In this document: piece after piece, positions 39,096 to 54,681 of the stretch
How the letters are laid out: every line of letters begins with the position of its first letter
Position numbering within the stretch: the first letter of the stretch is position 1
Made by a program: the position numbers and the translations under genes
NCBI GenBank assembly: GCA_023525715.1
Contig: CM042011.1
Location: 3,144,066-3,208,065 of the forward strand
Reading direction: 5' to 3'
Origin: Cichorium intybus
Lineage: Eukaryota; Streptophyta; Magnoliopsida; Asterales; Asteraceae
Length of the DNA: 64,000 bases
The notes under the pieces: generated by a model
What the model was told of the DNA's origin: nothing
Seen by the model: the letters and a program-made list of their open reading frames with translations, nothing else
Database searches by the model: none

Positions 39096-39413
39096 TTAGA
39101 AAGAATTGGTCTTTGGTTTCATAAGAAAATGAGTCATATCTTGCAAGTTGTGGAACTAGCATTCAAGGGTGTTCAAGCTTGTGGTGGATCAACTATAGAG
39201 GGATTCTAATTTGATTCCTAGCTATCAAAATCATCCAAACCAAACCCAAGAACAAAGGTTATGATCTTGAACTTAAACTATGTTTGTTCTTCATCTTATC
39301 TCTACATGCATGTAGCATGATCCTCTTGAAAATGGAATTTGTGTTCATGATTTTATGCTTCCGTTGCAAACTCTTGTTTTTGAAACTAACTACATGAACC
39401 TTGATTTCCAACA
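39096..39413 (+). repeat. 3' LTR of copia element A, second part
   Basis: Continues the LTR after the Athila-like insertion, matching 18364-18681. It ends TTTCCAACA, followed by target duplication CCGAC. Confidence 0.93.
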
Positions 39414-39450
39414 CCGACAAGTATCTAATTAAACTTACCTTCTTTTATAG

Positions 39451-42400
39451 ATGTCTTTTGCTGATCAATCCGCTCCCCACTCAAACTCCAGTGTTCCCTC
39501 TATCCTCTCACTGTGTTCTAAGGTTCAATTGAACGGGACAAACTACAATGACTGGATTAGGAATATTAAGATGGCTCTGAGGTACGAGAACAAAGAGTAT
39601 GTCCTCGAAACCGAGCTTGTCGATATTGACCCTGAAACTGCTACTCCCGAGGAGATTGCCTTGTACCAAAAACATTCTGATGATGCGACCAAAGTGGCCT
39701 GCATCATGATCGCCATAATGAACCCCGAATTGCAAAGGATATACGAAGACTACTGGCCCTTTGAGATGCACAAGGAGCTTGCGGAAAAGTTCCGCAAGCA
39801 AGAGCGCATCGAAAGGTGCGAGGTGGTCAAGGACTTCACGAACAGCAAACCTAAAGATGGAGAGTCCATCTGCGCTCATGTGCAAAGAATGCAAAGTTAC
39901 GTGGAGCGGCTTAGAAAGCTTGTGATGCCTGTACCTGAGGAGTTGGCCGTTGACATAGTGCTTAACTCCTTACCGAGTTCTTATGACCAGTTCAGGCTGG
40001 CTTATCATTTGAACAACAATCAGGCTAACATGACTGAGTTGCATCGCATGCTTCGAGTTGCTGAGGACGGGATGAAGGGTAAAAGTGTACCCTCGGTTAA
40101 TCAGCCCGTCCTAGCCATTGGAAGTGGCAAAGGAAAGAAGAGGAAGGGCCCTCCTAAGCAAAATTGGAGGGAAGAGGTTCAGGTCGGGTCATCAAGCAAT
40201 GGCTCGAGAACCAAGTCTTCCCAGATTCCTTGTGTGGACAACCCCGATGAAGCCAACTGTTTCTACTGCAAAGAGAAGGGCCATTGGAAGAGAAGCTGCC
40301 CCAAATACTTGCAGGATGTCAAGGATGGGAAAATAAAGCCATCGACAGCAGGTATATACACTATCTCTAAAAACTCACCATCTTCTAATTCTTGGGTCCT
40401 TGATACAGGATGTGGTTTTCACATTTGCTCTGATCTGCAGGGCTTAAAGGAAAGCAGGGAGGTGGAGCACGGTAGACTGAACTTGATCATGGGCAATAGG
40501 AGATCGTCCCCTGTTACCAAGATCGGCGTTTACAGTTTAGTTCTTAGTAGTGATGTTAGTATAGAGTTATTTAATTGTTGCTATTCGCCAGAAATGGCAA
40601 GAAACATTATTTCATTTCACGCATTGTTCAGAAAAGGATTTCAATTTTCTTTTGATAATAAAATTGGTTCGATTTCTGTTTTCAAAAATGGTATTTTGAT
40701 TTTTACTGCTTATCCTTGTGATGGTGTGTATGAAACTGTTGAATGTGTTGACAATTTAGGACATAGTGTAAATTATATTGATTCTACTAGCGGTGTAGAA
40801 AAGGCATGTCTGTGGCATAGTCGGCTCGGGCATATCAGCAAGAAACGCATCGCCCAACTCCAAAAGGATGGAGTGTTGGAATCATTCGATCTCAGGTCGG
40901 ATGATGTATGCGAATCTTGTCTGTTGGGCAAGATGACTAAATCACCTTTCAAAGGGTCTTTTGAAAGAGGTGAGGGTCTGCTGGACATCATTCACACGGA
41001 TGTGTGTGGTCCATTCAGATCAACCACAAAGGATGGCACGCGGTTCTACGTGACCTTTACCGACGATTTTAGTAGATACGGTTATATCTACTTGATCAAG
41101 CACAAGTCGGACACCTTTGAAAAGTTCAAAGAGTTTAAGAACGAAGTAGAGAATCAATTAGGCAGGAAGATAAAGATGCTCAGGTCCGACAGAGGCGGAG
41201 AGTATCTAAGTATCGAGTTCCTAGACTATCTAAAGGAATGCGGAATAGTTTTGCAGTTGACACCTCCCATGACACCACAGTTGAACGGTGTTGCGGAGAG
41301 GCGTAACGAACCCTGTTGGACATGGTTCGTTCCATGATGAGTCGATCTTCACTTCCCATTCACTTCTGGGGGTATGCCTTGGAGACTGCCGCCCATATCC
41401 TCAATCTTGTCCCAACTAAGAAGGTTGCTAAAACACCTCATGTAATATGGACGGGGAAAGTTCCATCTCTGGCACATATCAAAGTCTGGGGTTGTGAGGC
41501 TTTCGTTAGACGAGAGACTCAAGACAAACTCGCAGAAAGAAGCGAAAGGTGTTTCTTCCTTGGTTATCCCAAACAGTCCTTTTGATATCTATTCTACAGA
41601 CCAAGCGAGGACGTGGTCTTTGTAGCTAGACGAGCGGTCTTTCGAGAGAGAGAGCTCATATTCAAAGAGGACAGTGGGAGTACCATTGATCTGGAAGAAA
41701 TTCAAGAGTCATCAGATGACGCAACCTTAGGAGAAACTAGCAACCAACATGAGGAAGAAGTACCTGTTGGTCCGACAGATGTATCCTTACCTCTTAGGCG
41801 TTCCTGTAGAGTTAGCATGCCACCCGAGTTTTATGGGTTTCATATAACTTCGGATGGGGACACGTTTGTCAGTGATAGGACACTGATAAATTTGGATGAA
41901 CCAGCTAACTACCAGGAAGCAGTGGCGGGCCCTGAGTCTGCCAAGTGGAAAGAGGCCATGGATAGCGAGATCAAGTCCATGTATGACAATCAAGTTTGGA
42001 ACTTGGTTGACAACGTACCGGGTCGAAAGACAGTCGGGTGCAAATGGATCTTCAAGAAGAAGACCGACATGGACGGAAAAGTACACACTTTCAAGGCAAG
42101 ACTGGTTGTGAAGGGCTTTACTCAAACCCTAGGGGTTGACTATGACGAGACCTTCTCACCAGTAGCCAAGATAAAGTCTATTAGGATTATGCTGGCCATA
42201 GCTGCATTTCATGACTATGAAATTTGGCAGATGGACGTCAAAACTGCTTTCCTTAATGGGAAGTTGACTGAGGATGTTTACATGAATCAGCCAGAGGGTT
42301 TTGTCGATGCAAAGTATCCTAATAAAGTGTGTAAGCTTGAGAGATCAATCTACGGATTGAAGCAAGCTTCTCGCAGCTGGAATCTTTGTTTCCATGAGAA

Positions 42401-43481
42401 AGTCAAAGAGTTTGGTTTCTCTAGGAGCGAGGATGAGTCCTGCGTATATGTCAAGGCTAGTGGGAGTATAGTCACTTTTCTGGTGTTGTATGTCGATGAC
42501 ATACTGCTCATGGGAAATAATATTCCAACCTTGCAAGGTGTCAAGGCTTGGTTTGGGAAATGTTTCGCCATGAAGGACCTAGGAGAGGCTGCCTATATTC
42601 TCGGGATAAGAATATTGAGAGATAGGAAGAAGAGACTAATTGGACTTAGTCAGGGTACATACTTGGAAAAGGTACTGAAAATGTTTAGTATGGAAAACTC
42701 CAAGAAGGGAGAGCTACCTATCCAAAGTAATGCAAAATTGAGTAAGACTCAAAGTCTGAGTACAGACGAAGAAATAGCTGAAATGAGTTGGGTACCTTAC
42801 GCTTCGGCTGTGGGGTCGATCATGTACGCTATGACGTGTACTCGCCCTGACGTGGCCTTTGCTTTAAGCATGGTCAGTCGGTACCAGGGTAACCCTGGAA
42901 GGGCGCATTGGATAGCTGTAAAGAATATACTCAAGTACCTGCGAAGAACAAAGGACATGGTGTTAGTCCTTGGAGGCAGTGATACATTGAGAGTTGAAGG
43001 ATATACGGATGCCAATTTTCAGACGGATAGAGACAGTGGTCGGTCTCAGTCTGGCTGGGTATTCCTTCTGAACGGAGGAGCGGTAACTTGGAAAAGTTCC
43101 AAGCAAGATACGTTGGCTGATTCTACATGTGAATCAGAGTATATAGCAGCAAGTGAAGCGTCAAAGGAAGCGGCTTGGCTGAAGAACTTCATCGGTGACC
43201 TTGGAGTAGTCCCGAGTATTCAGGAGCCCGTGGAACTGTTCTGCGATAACGAAGGTGCGGTCGCCTTGACAAAGGAACCGCGAGACCATGGAAAGTCCAG
43301 ACATATCGACAGAAAGTACCACTACATAAGGCATAAAGTAGAAGAAGGTCACCTCGTGGTAAAGAGGGTATCATCGGAAGATAATCCTGCAGATCCCTTG
43401 ACAAAGGCTCTGAGTAGGATTAAGCATAATCAGCATGCTAGGAGCATTGGATTAAAAGATGATATAAGTTTTTGTAATTAG
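39451..43481 (+). pseudogene. Copia Gag-Pol polyprotein of element B, broken
   Basis: Same domain order as element A but clearly different sequence. Gag; knuckle CFYCKEKGHWKRSC; protease DTGCG; integrase HSRLGH, CESCLLGK, the TDD and SDRGGEY blocks; RT with TAFLNG and YVDD; RNase H with TDANFQTD and CESEYIA. Two lesions break it: a single-base loss near 41309, where the reading shifts after VAERRN, and a TGA at 41583-41585 where Gly is expected (KQSF-stop-YLFYR). Otherwise the frame is open from ATG 39451 to TAG 43479-43481. ATG directly follows CTTTTATAG. Few lesions fit the roughly 1% LTR divergence. Not expected to make a functional product. Confidence 0.93.
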
Positions 43482-44328
43482 ATAGGTTTTGAAACTTGTA
43501 ACAATGTTAATGTATTTGACTTTTGTGATTTAATAATGGAGATTTATTAATGAGTAATGGTTTACTAATTTCGTCAATACTTTACCATTGTATTTCATTT
43601 TGCATGTTTTACTTCCTGAATAATTGGATTATTCAAATATTCACAGTCGATTACACTTTTGGGGAGTAAGTGTGAAGTAAGACTGTCATGAATTGGTAAT
43701 AGATTGTCTAAGGAGTTAGACATTGCAATTGGATTGCTGCACCATTCGTGAGTACTTGGAAATGGAGATTTGAGTATTGGATAAACCCGTGCTCAATGGA
43801 TTGCTTCATGGATTTCATCACGAGCAATGTTGAGTCGATAATATCTTTTGATCTTTAAGCTAAGACATATGAGTAATGATTTTCTAGACGGTTGTTCATT
43901 GATAATACGAAAACGCATCGGTAACTCGGTGTTATAAAACGTATTGTTGTAAGTGATTTGTCTGGTAAAAGACATAAGTATATGAGTCGAAGCTTATTCG
44001 TCCCTTGACCCTAACGGGGAACAGATATCTGTAGGCCTCTCGATGAATTTGAAGTTGACTAAAAATGGTTGGCCAACCGGGACTAAATTGGTAGTCTAAG
44101 AGTCATATGCAAATCGGAAAATCAAGGAACAGTGAATCAGACCAGATTGACTTTAATCCATGTCTTGAGTCTGAAAATATTTTGTTGGACGGAGGATCAC
44201 CTGATCACTTATCTATGGACAGAACTGATTAGATCAGAGTTTGGCAGCGGTTTCTAGGAAGCTAAAAGTGCTGGTTAATTAGTGGTTAAATTGGTAATTA
44301 TAGTCATAGACTTATCCAAGTGGGAGAC
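43482..44328 (+). other. 3' untranslated region of copia element B
   Basis: Non-coding. Ends CCAAGTGGGAGAC, the polypurine tract before the 3' LTR. Confidence 0.7.
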
Positions 44329-45026
44329 TGTTGGATTAGGTGTCTAAGCCATGACTAATAATTAGTATTTACCTAATTAATAGTAGCATAGTCCATTTGG
44401 GTTGCCCTCATGGCTGGAGGTTTGTTGGAGAGTTAAGTAGAGAGAAAGGGTTGATTTATTATGTGACTAATAAATCAAGATATTGTTTGTTAATATATTA
44501 TGAAGATAATATATTAATTAGAAATAATATTATTTGATTAATAATTAATCAGAAATTAATTGGATTAATTTCTGTGGCATTAAAAGATTAATCAGGAGGT
44601 CAGGGATTAAAGTCGTACAAATTCAATAGTTGAATTGCGGCGCGCGGCGCGCAAATGACTTGGCCGCGGTGCGCGTACAGGTAATTCGGAAAATGGGCTG
44701 CGGCTAGGGTTTCTAGCTTTGCCACTTGGTTCCCTATAAATAGGGAACCCTAGGCCTCATTATCAGTTGCTCATTCTATTGTTTTTCTCTGGAATTTCGA
44801 TCCATAATCCTCTCGGCTTGGGTGTGATCTCATTTGAGGCATGATATTTTTGCTGCTCAGCTTCCAGAAAATTCTAAAAGGTTGGTTTTTCTAATTTTTA
44901 TTCTTTTAGTTAATTTTCTTATGGCCTTTAGCTTTTGTTATATGTTCAATTAGAAGAAAACATAGATCCTTATAGGTTGCATGTGAACTTAAGTTATTTA
45001 GTTCATGGTTTGCAGAAAACCTTTCA
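44329..45026 (+). repeat. 3' LTR of copia element B
   Basis: 698 bp, about 99% identical to 15539-16236. Contains the palindromic TATA (44735-44742) and a paired GC motif (44641-44675) with CGCGGTGCGC in its second unit. Confidence 0.9.
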
Positions 45027-45345
45027 GTTGCCACGTTATCATATAACGATTTTACATATTCATTTGATTAATGTTGTTGGAATGATTGGAAGAGTATAAT
45101 AATATGAATTGCTGGTCAAAAATGTAACCTAATATGATTTTACCTTTGTGGACTAATCTTGTGTTTGCTGTGGAACGAAAATTAGACGTGTGGGTTTTAA
45201 TTTTGCATCTTCTTTTGTAGGTGATGATCTATTAAATGACTATGCTTTTGGGACGAGAATTATAGTTTCAAAGATCAACTATTTGGATGAATTCTAGAAC
45301 TCATTTGCTACTGCAAGTTGTTAAGGTCACATTTTTTACCTGATT

Positions 45346-45900
45346 GTGTCCTTATATGCACATATGTGTAAATATGCATAAATGCATGTATGCATATATG
45401 TGCACATAAATGTATGTGCACATATGCATAAATGCATATATGCATATATGTGAATTTGTGTATATATGCATCAAGAACCCGTTTTAAGAACACGCATTTG
45501 CATATATGCATACACGTATGTGCATATGTGCATACACGTATGTATATATGTGTATATATGTATGTGCATATATGCATACACGTATGTGCATATGTGCATA
45601 TACGTATGTGGATATATATACGTATGTGCGTATGTGCATATGTGATAATTTGTTTATATTCATGTTTGTGTACACATGTGTGCATATATGCATACATATA
45701 TGTGCCTATGTGCATATTTGTATATATGCATGTAAGTATTTTTGGGGGGTTGTTTTTCAATATGTAGTTATATAAATGCATATGTGCATATATGTTTCTA
45801 TGTGTATAAATGCGTATGTGCACATATGCATATATGCCTATATATGCAAAAATAGATGTACATTTGTTCATATGCGTATATGCATGTATGTATTTATTTT
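45346..45900. repeat. Alternating purine-pyrimidine (ATGCATATGTGCAC) low-complexity array
   Basis: About 550 bp built from variants of ATATGCATA, TATGTGCATA and ACACGTATG, many palindromic. Long His/Ile/Tyr/Cys ORFs appear on both strands (a 187-residue one on the minus strand) because stops are rare in such a repeat; I do not regard them as genes. Confidence 0.85.
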
Positions 45901-46234
45901 AATGTTTTGAATATACATCTATATTAATTTTTGTTAATGTTATTGCAGATTTTGGAGAATTTATCTAGCAAATGGAAGAAATGAAAATTGAAAATTTGAG
46001 AAACGAAGATATCATGAGTTTTCGTTGTATGTAACGTTCATTATTTCTAATAAATTTGTATGTAGCATTCAAAACAATTGTATATTGTTGAATATATATC
46101 TATCTATTGTTCAAAAAAAGTTGTATATTATTGTTTATAATAAAATGCATTGTTCATTTTGTTACATTTAGATATTAAAAAATCGAATATGTATATATAA
46201 ATTGTGAAAATATGCACATATGCATCTGGGAGTA

Positions 46235-46238
<4 letters not shown>

Positions 46239-46269
<31 letters not shown>
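46239..46269. repeat. Short (TA)n tract inside element C
   Basis: About 30 bp of TA dinucleotides. Confidence 0.9.
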
Positions 46270-46270
<1 letters not shown>

Positions 46271-46603
46271 AATGCAAATACACTAATATGTTTTTTTTAA
46301 TTTCGAAAATTTTTTTTTTTAATTCAAAATTTTTATTCTTTTCTAAATCTGGAAAAAATTATTTAAACATAAAAACGAAAATTTTATAAAATTTTTATGA
46401 AAACAAAAATTTGATTTTTTTTAAATTTCAAAATTCAAATATGATAGCCTTGATTATAGGAGTTGTTAATGTTGTTGCCAAAAATAAAAAAAAATTAGAA
46501 TTAAATGGGAATTGATAAAATGACGATCGTGCCCTTTTGTGACCTGACAATTCAGAAAAAGTTCTCAAGATCTCATGGTTTTTTGGGTTCTCACAAAAAC
46601 CCA

Positions 46604-46607
<4 letters not shown>

Positions 46608-46668
<61 letters not shown>
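46608..46668. repeat. (TA)n tract between elements C and E
   Basis: 61 bp of TA dinucleotides that bound element C on its right and element E on its left. Confidence 0.95.
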
Positions 46669-50565
<3,897 letters not shown>

Positions 50566-51142
50566 CTTAGGTATTTTTTTACCATACTACATCTATCATT
50601 CCTTGTCTCCTCTTTTGGTTTACCCATATTTACTTGACTTATACTTTCTGGTGTAAGGGTTTTCATACCTTTTACTCATTTTACAACATAGTTTTATGTC
50701 TGTTGTATTTTCCACTTATTCCCTACCAGATTACCATGATTCCTTCGTGATTCCATTAGCATTAATACATATCCTGTGATTATGACGATACGGGCCCTTA
50801 TTATCATAATCACCTATACGCATTGATTCTAACGTTACACTAGGTTTCCTGGTTCACTGGTTCCCTTAACTCATATACCACTAATTACTCGTGGTATAGT
50901 ATACTTGTATTCTTTCTCTTTCTAAACCTCACCAATCTCGTACATAATTCGCTTCCTCATATACTTACTATTGTGATTTTTACTATCATATAACAACTTT
51001 TCAACTGATTTGTTTCAAAATATCATTATATTTTGTTACGGTTGGGTCTTTCATTTTTTTAAAAAAAAAACAATTACCTTTTTACTCTTTCTAGTCATAA
51101 AGTGACTCTATTAAAATTTTAGCATACACTAGTCATGAAAAC
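50566..51142 (-). other. Internal region of element D, left part
   Basis: AT-rich, no ORF. Up to the nested solo LTR. Confidence 0.6.
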
Positions 51143-51729
51143 TGTAACACCCAAAATTCTTCAAACCATTTATATTACATAAAAACATGTTTTACAGAAT
51201 ACGGTTCATCAAAAACCATACAATCCGTTTAAGTACAACAGAGGGTGTTACAAACGCTTATCAAACAACCATAAGTTTAAGGGAAAGGATTAATCAATAC
51301 CAATACATGATAGCTGTATCCAGTTCCACTCTTTTGCATTCTAGGACTTATTTTACAAACTTCAAATTTTCTCACAACTTCGTACTTGAACCTGGAATAC
51401 ATGGCATAAAAACATATAATACGTAAGACAAAATGTCTCGTGAGTTACATGAGTTTTAGACTCAACTTTAAATTTCTTTTCCAAGCTTTTATAAAAATTT
51501 ATAACATAAACCATTGTCAAAACTTTATAGTATAATCATATTATACCTTATACTTTTCAAAATTTACTTATGTCAAACTTTTCAAAAATAGTTTCTTTTA
51601 TATTTTCTTTGACTGGTTTTATAAACTTGCTGGAAATTTTATACTTAGGGCGTTAATCACTATAAGTGATACCCCAAGTCTCTACAGCTAGAAAGAACGG
51701 ATCAATACTAACAGTAGAAGTGCTGAGGC

Positions 51730-51764
51730 AGTCTACTTCGCGAAGGGGTTTTCCCCAGTAGACT
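51730..51764. other. Hairpin with TCGCGA core in the solo LTR
   Basis: Arms AGTCTACT and AGTAGACT enclose TCGCGA and a second stem GGGG-TTTT-CCCC. A related structure with changed but still pairing bases is at 53757-53799. Confidence 0.7.
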
Positions 51765-52494
51765 CCTTACCTAACCCGGGTAGGTTGGAACATAGTTCCC
51801 TTACTAAAAATGCTAGCCACAATACCAGTCAAACATAAAATACTTTTCTGGAAACTAAAACATTACTTGCACATGAAATGGCTAAATGCCAAACTTTTGA
51901 TTCAAACATGTTTCTAACCTAATCTAGGCTATTACCAGGAATCATACTTTCAAATATAACAGTTAACTATCTATTTAAGCTAGAAAGTGTACCATTTTTG
52001 CAAATATTTTTGCACATAAAAATAATATATAAAATCTGAAAATACTTACTTACTTGCCATGTATCCCAAAATGGATAAAAATGCTGCATGTACTCACCTT
52101 ATGACTCTTGAAAAGTCGTTTAGACGTCCCTCGGTTCTTTACCCTTTCGGTGTCCGAGTATTTGGCTTGCACCTATATATGGTATATGATACATTAATTT
52201 ACATTTTTATTGACTCTATAACATGCTAGAGTCCTTATTATACCATCAATGGTCAAGACAAGTGTATAACTCTTGAATGACCAACTTTAGTTAAATTGTA
52301 TTTTATACGTATTTTACTACAGTACCCTCGGAGGGTCGTATTTCAATTCCGATAATTTTTTGTGAAGTTTTGAACCATATTAGACCTATGTTTAAAATTT
52401 GAGGTCAATTGGACAAGTTTTGGATCATTTCTTGAAAATGAGAATCACTTGGCAGGAGACTTGAAGCAAATCTGCACATTCATTTCTGGCGTAG

Positions 52495-52529
52495 GGCGCA
52501 CCGCGCCCAGGTGAGGGGCGCACCGCGCC
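52495..52529. promoter_or_regulatory. Paired GC dyad, inverted orientation
   Basis: Two perfect copies of GGCGCACCGCGCC, the reverse complement of GGCGCGGTGCGCC, with period 22 bp. Unlike the others, they lie downstream of the presumed TATA box on the minus strand. Confidence 0.88.
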
Positions 52530-53455
52530 TAGCGAGCAGAAGCCTAGAATTCCCCGATTTTTATGCTACAAATTCCCATTTTCTCATATTAAGTGCTTAA
52601 TACTCTACTTAATCGATATGGGTTTGTTCCAAGACCAAAACCCTTCAATTTCTTCAAGTTTTAAACCATTATAATCAAATTAATCACAAGAACTCACAAT
52701 CTAGGGTTCTTGATCAAAATCTCAATTCTTGCAAAAATAGCAACCTACTTCCATTTTCTTCAATTAAGTTCTTTTAGCATGACTTATTGGAAGTGTTAAA
52801 CCATTTAAACAACTTAATTCATGACTGAAATTGCAAAATTTCAGTTTCCTTAAAGAAATCATCAAGAGTTTAAACTAGGGTTTTGATTTCTTACCTTGGA
52901 AGTTTGGAATCACCAATTCCAACTATAATTCTTCAATTCCCGCTTCAAATTCCTTGCTTCTCTTCTTGATCCCTTGGTCTCGTTTTGTTCCAAGGATTTC
53001 TCCTGTACTCTAGACTCTTCTCTGAATTTGTGGATTTAGGAGATATTTTTCTCCATTTATATTTTCATATTTTCAGTTTTGGTCCCTCTAGTTCACTTCC
53101 TTGAACTTTGGCCACCAAAACCAATTATCTTTTCATAGAATTTAATTTCTCACATTTTTAGTCCTAAACTATAAATAAATTTTTTTATAATAATTTCTGC
53201 ATATGGTCAAATGACCAATTTACCCTTTTTAGTCAAAATTCACTATTCACACGGTAAAAAGTCCAAATTTCACATAAGCTTTATTGCTTATATTATTACC
53301 TCACTTACACATACTATTCTACATAATGGTCTTATAATTGTCGAAAGACCGTTTTACCCTTTCGACCAAAATTTCTCATAATATTACATATAAAACTTAG
53401 ATTACACACATCTTATTTTACATATTTATTATAAATTTTTGGTCGTTTCAAAAAC

Positions 53456-54681
53456 GACTCTTTTAGAAAAATCTCTTTTTCACTTCTTGGTCATAAAACG
53501 ACTCTTTTAAAAAAAATTCTTTCATATCTTTTGGTCATTACAGGACCCTTAATCTTCTTTGGTTAATAATCCTCATTTTGAAAATAACTCTTTCTTTAAT
53601 TCTTTCCTTTCTCTTAGCATAAGACCAACTGATACTCATGAAACTCGTTCTACTAGCTCCCCTCGTGGGACAGAACAGATCCGTCCGCTAGGTTATGCTC
53701 ATTCTGTCTCCCCTTTGTGACTTGGAACGGATTCAAGCACAAGGGTATACTAAGCTAGACAACTACTTCGCGAAGGGAGGTACCATCCCAGTAGTGTCTT
53801 CTAGGCTTCCTTAAATGGCGAAAGCCTGTCCGGACCTCTTTCTTTTCTCTTCTCGACTGTCATTCGTTTCAAATTGGTCTTAGCTAAACTAAAACATCTT
53901 TCGCTCTTATATAGAGCGAATCTCATAGCTTTCAAAACTCTTTTCAAATCTCATATCTTTTAAAACTCTTTTCTGAAACATAGTTCAGTCTCGTAAAACA
54001 TTTTAGCTCGTATGTTGAGCTACTATTTTAGCTTTTTACAAACTTCTTTCAAATCTTTAGCTCTTACGTAGAGCTACTTTATTATCACTTTTATCTTTAT
54101 ATCTTACATTCTTGTTGACTTTTTAAATCATATTTTCAAAAATATCTTATGGCTAAAAGCCAACTCTTTTCTTTATAGCTTTATTTTACTTTCTCAAAAC
54201 TGTTTACTCAAACTGTTTCTTGTCTCAAAACTGCTTGCTTTCTTATTTACTCGTTACCATGTTCTCTTTTTTTTTTTTTTTCAGCTTTCTTATATTACTC
54301 TTATGAGTATACTGCTTATCTTCTTTGGTACCTTATGTACCATTCTCATGTTTTAGTATTTTCTTGTAGCTCTTATTTCTCACTTACTTTCTTGTTTATA
54401 TTTTTAACAAGTTATCTTATCACTGTTCTTACTATCCTCTTCTCCTTGAATTTCTAAGGAGTTCTTTAACACTCATATTGAGTTACTATGTATATTTTGC
54501 TTTATCTTTATCTATCTTCTCATCACAATATTTTTTGTGATGTTTACCCATCTCTCTCCTTATCACAATATGTTTGTGATATTTACCTATCATTAGGTAA
54601 TTTACATATACCTACTGATTTGAGTCTAGGAATCTTTTCTACTGATACCTAGTTCACTCAAATCTCAGCTCTGATACCATT
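53456..54681 (-). other. Internal region of element D, right part
   Basis: Non-coding. Contains the second TCGCGA hairpin (53757-53799), repeats of GTCATAAAACGACTC and of ACTCTTTTC-like units, and the PBS at 54668-54679. Confidence 0.65.

Larger units (their letters stand above)
17559..39413 (+). mobile_element. Copia-type LTR retrotransposon A, intact coding region
   Basis: Inserted in the leader of element B with target duplication CCGAC (17554-17558 and 39414-39418). The 5' LTR is 17559-18681. The 3' LTR is 25402-26198 plus 39096-39413, split by the Athila-like element. PBS TGGTATCAGAGCC is at 18684-18696, and the purine tract AAGTGGGAGA directly precedes 25402. The LTRs differ at about four positions outside their (TA)n tract, so the insertion is younger than element B. 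The 1340-residue polyprotein is uninterrupted. Confidence 0.93.
15539..45026 (+). mobile_element. Copia-type LTR retrotransposon B, with nested insertions
   Basis: Two 698-bp LTRs (15539-16236 and 44329-45026, TGTTGG...TTTCA) differ at about seven positions by eye, roughly 1%. A tRNA-Met-type PBS follows the 5' LTR and a purine tract (AAGTGGGAGAC) precedes the 3' LTR. The internal region is interrupted in the leader by element A (17559-39413, TSD CCGAC). The polyprotein at 39451-43481 is broken. Flanks of B are GTTTC on the left and GTTGC on the right, a 4/5 match that I take as an aged target duplication in element C. Confidence 0.85.
45027..46607. mobile_element. Element C, right half
   Basis: Continues the TA-bounded element started at 14344. 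It ends GGGTTCTCACAAAAACCC before a (TA)n tract, with the inverted CATGAGATCTTGAGAAC block (46561-46583). The inside holds possible captured exons: after TTTTGTAG at 45220 the reading GDDLLNDYAFGTRIIVSK, and after TTGCAG at 45948 a short Glu/Met-rich reading. Neither matches a protein I know. Confidence 0.5.
51143..53450 (-). mobile_element. Solo LTR nested in element D
   Basis: TGTAACACCC...GGTCGTTTCA; on the minus strand TGAAACGACC...GGGTGTTACA, a common gypsy LTR end pair. Target duplication AAAAC at 51138-51142 and 53451-53455; removing it rebuilds a sequence that resembles the neighbouring GTCATAAAACGACTC repeats. Minus-strand TATAAATG (53054-53061) and a donor AAGGTAAGAAATC near 52893 suggest promoter and leader splicing. 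Contains a GC dyad pair and a bulged hairpin. Length 2308 bp. Confidence 0.82.

Noticed and set aside
45308..45871. 187-residue minus-strand ORF rich in His, Ile, Tyr and Cys, and a 111-residue ORF opposite
   Set aside because: Low-complexity alternating repeat; overlapping open frames on both strands are expected and no start context or domain supports a gene.
53451..53543. Alternative right end of the nested solo LTR at GGTCATTACA near 53534
   Set aside because: Its flanks show no target duplication, whereas the end at 53450 gives a perfect AAAAC pair.
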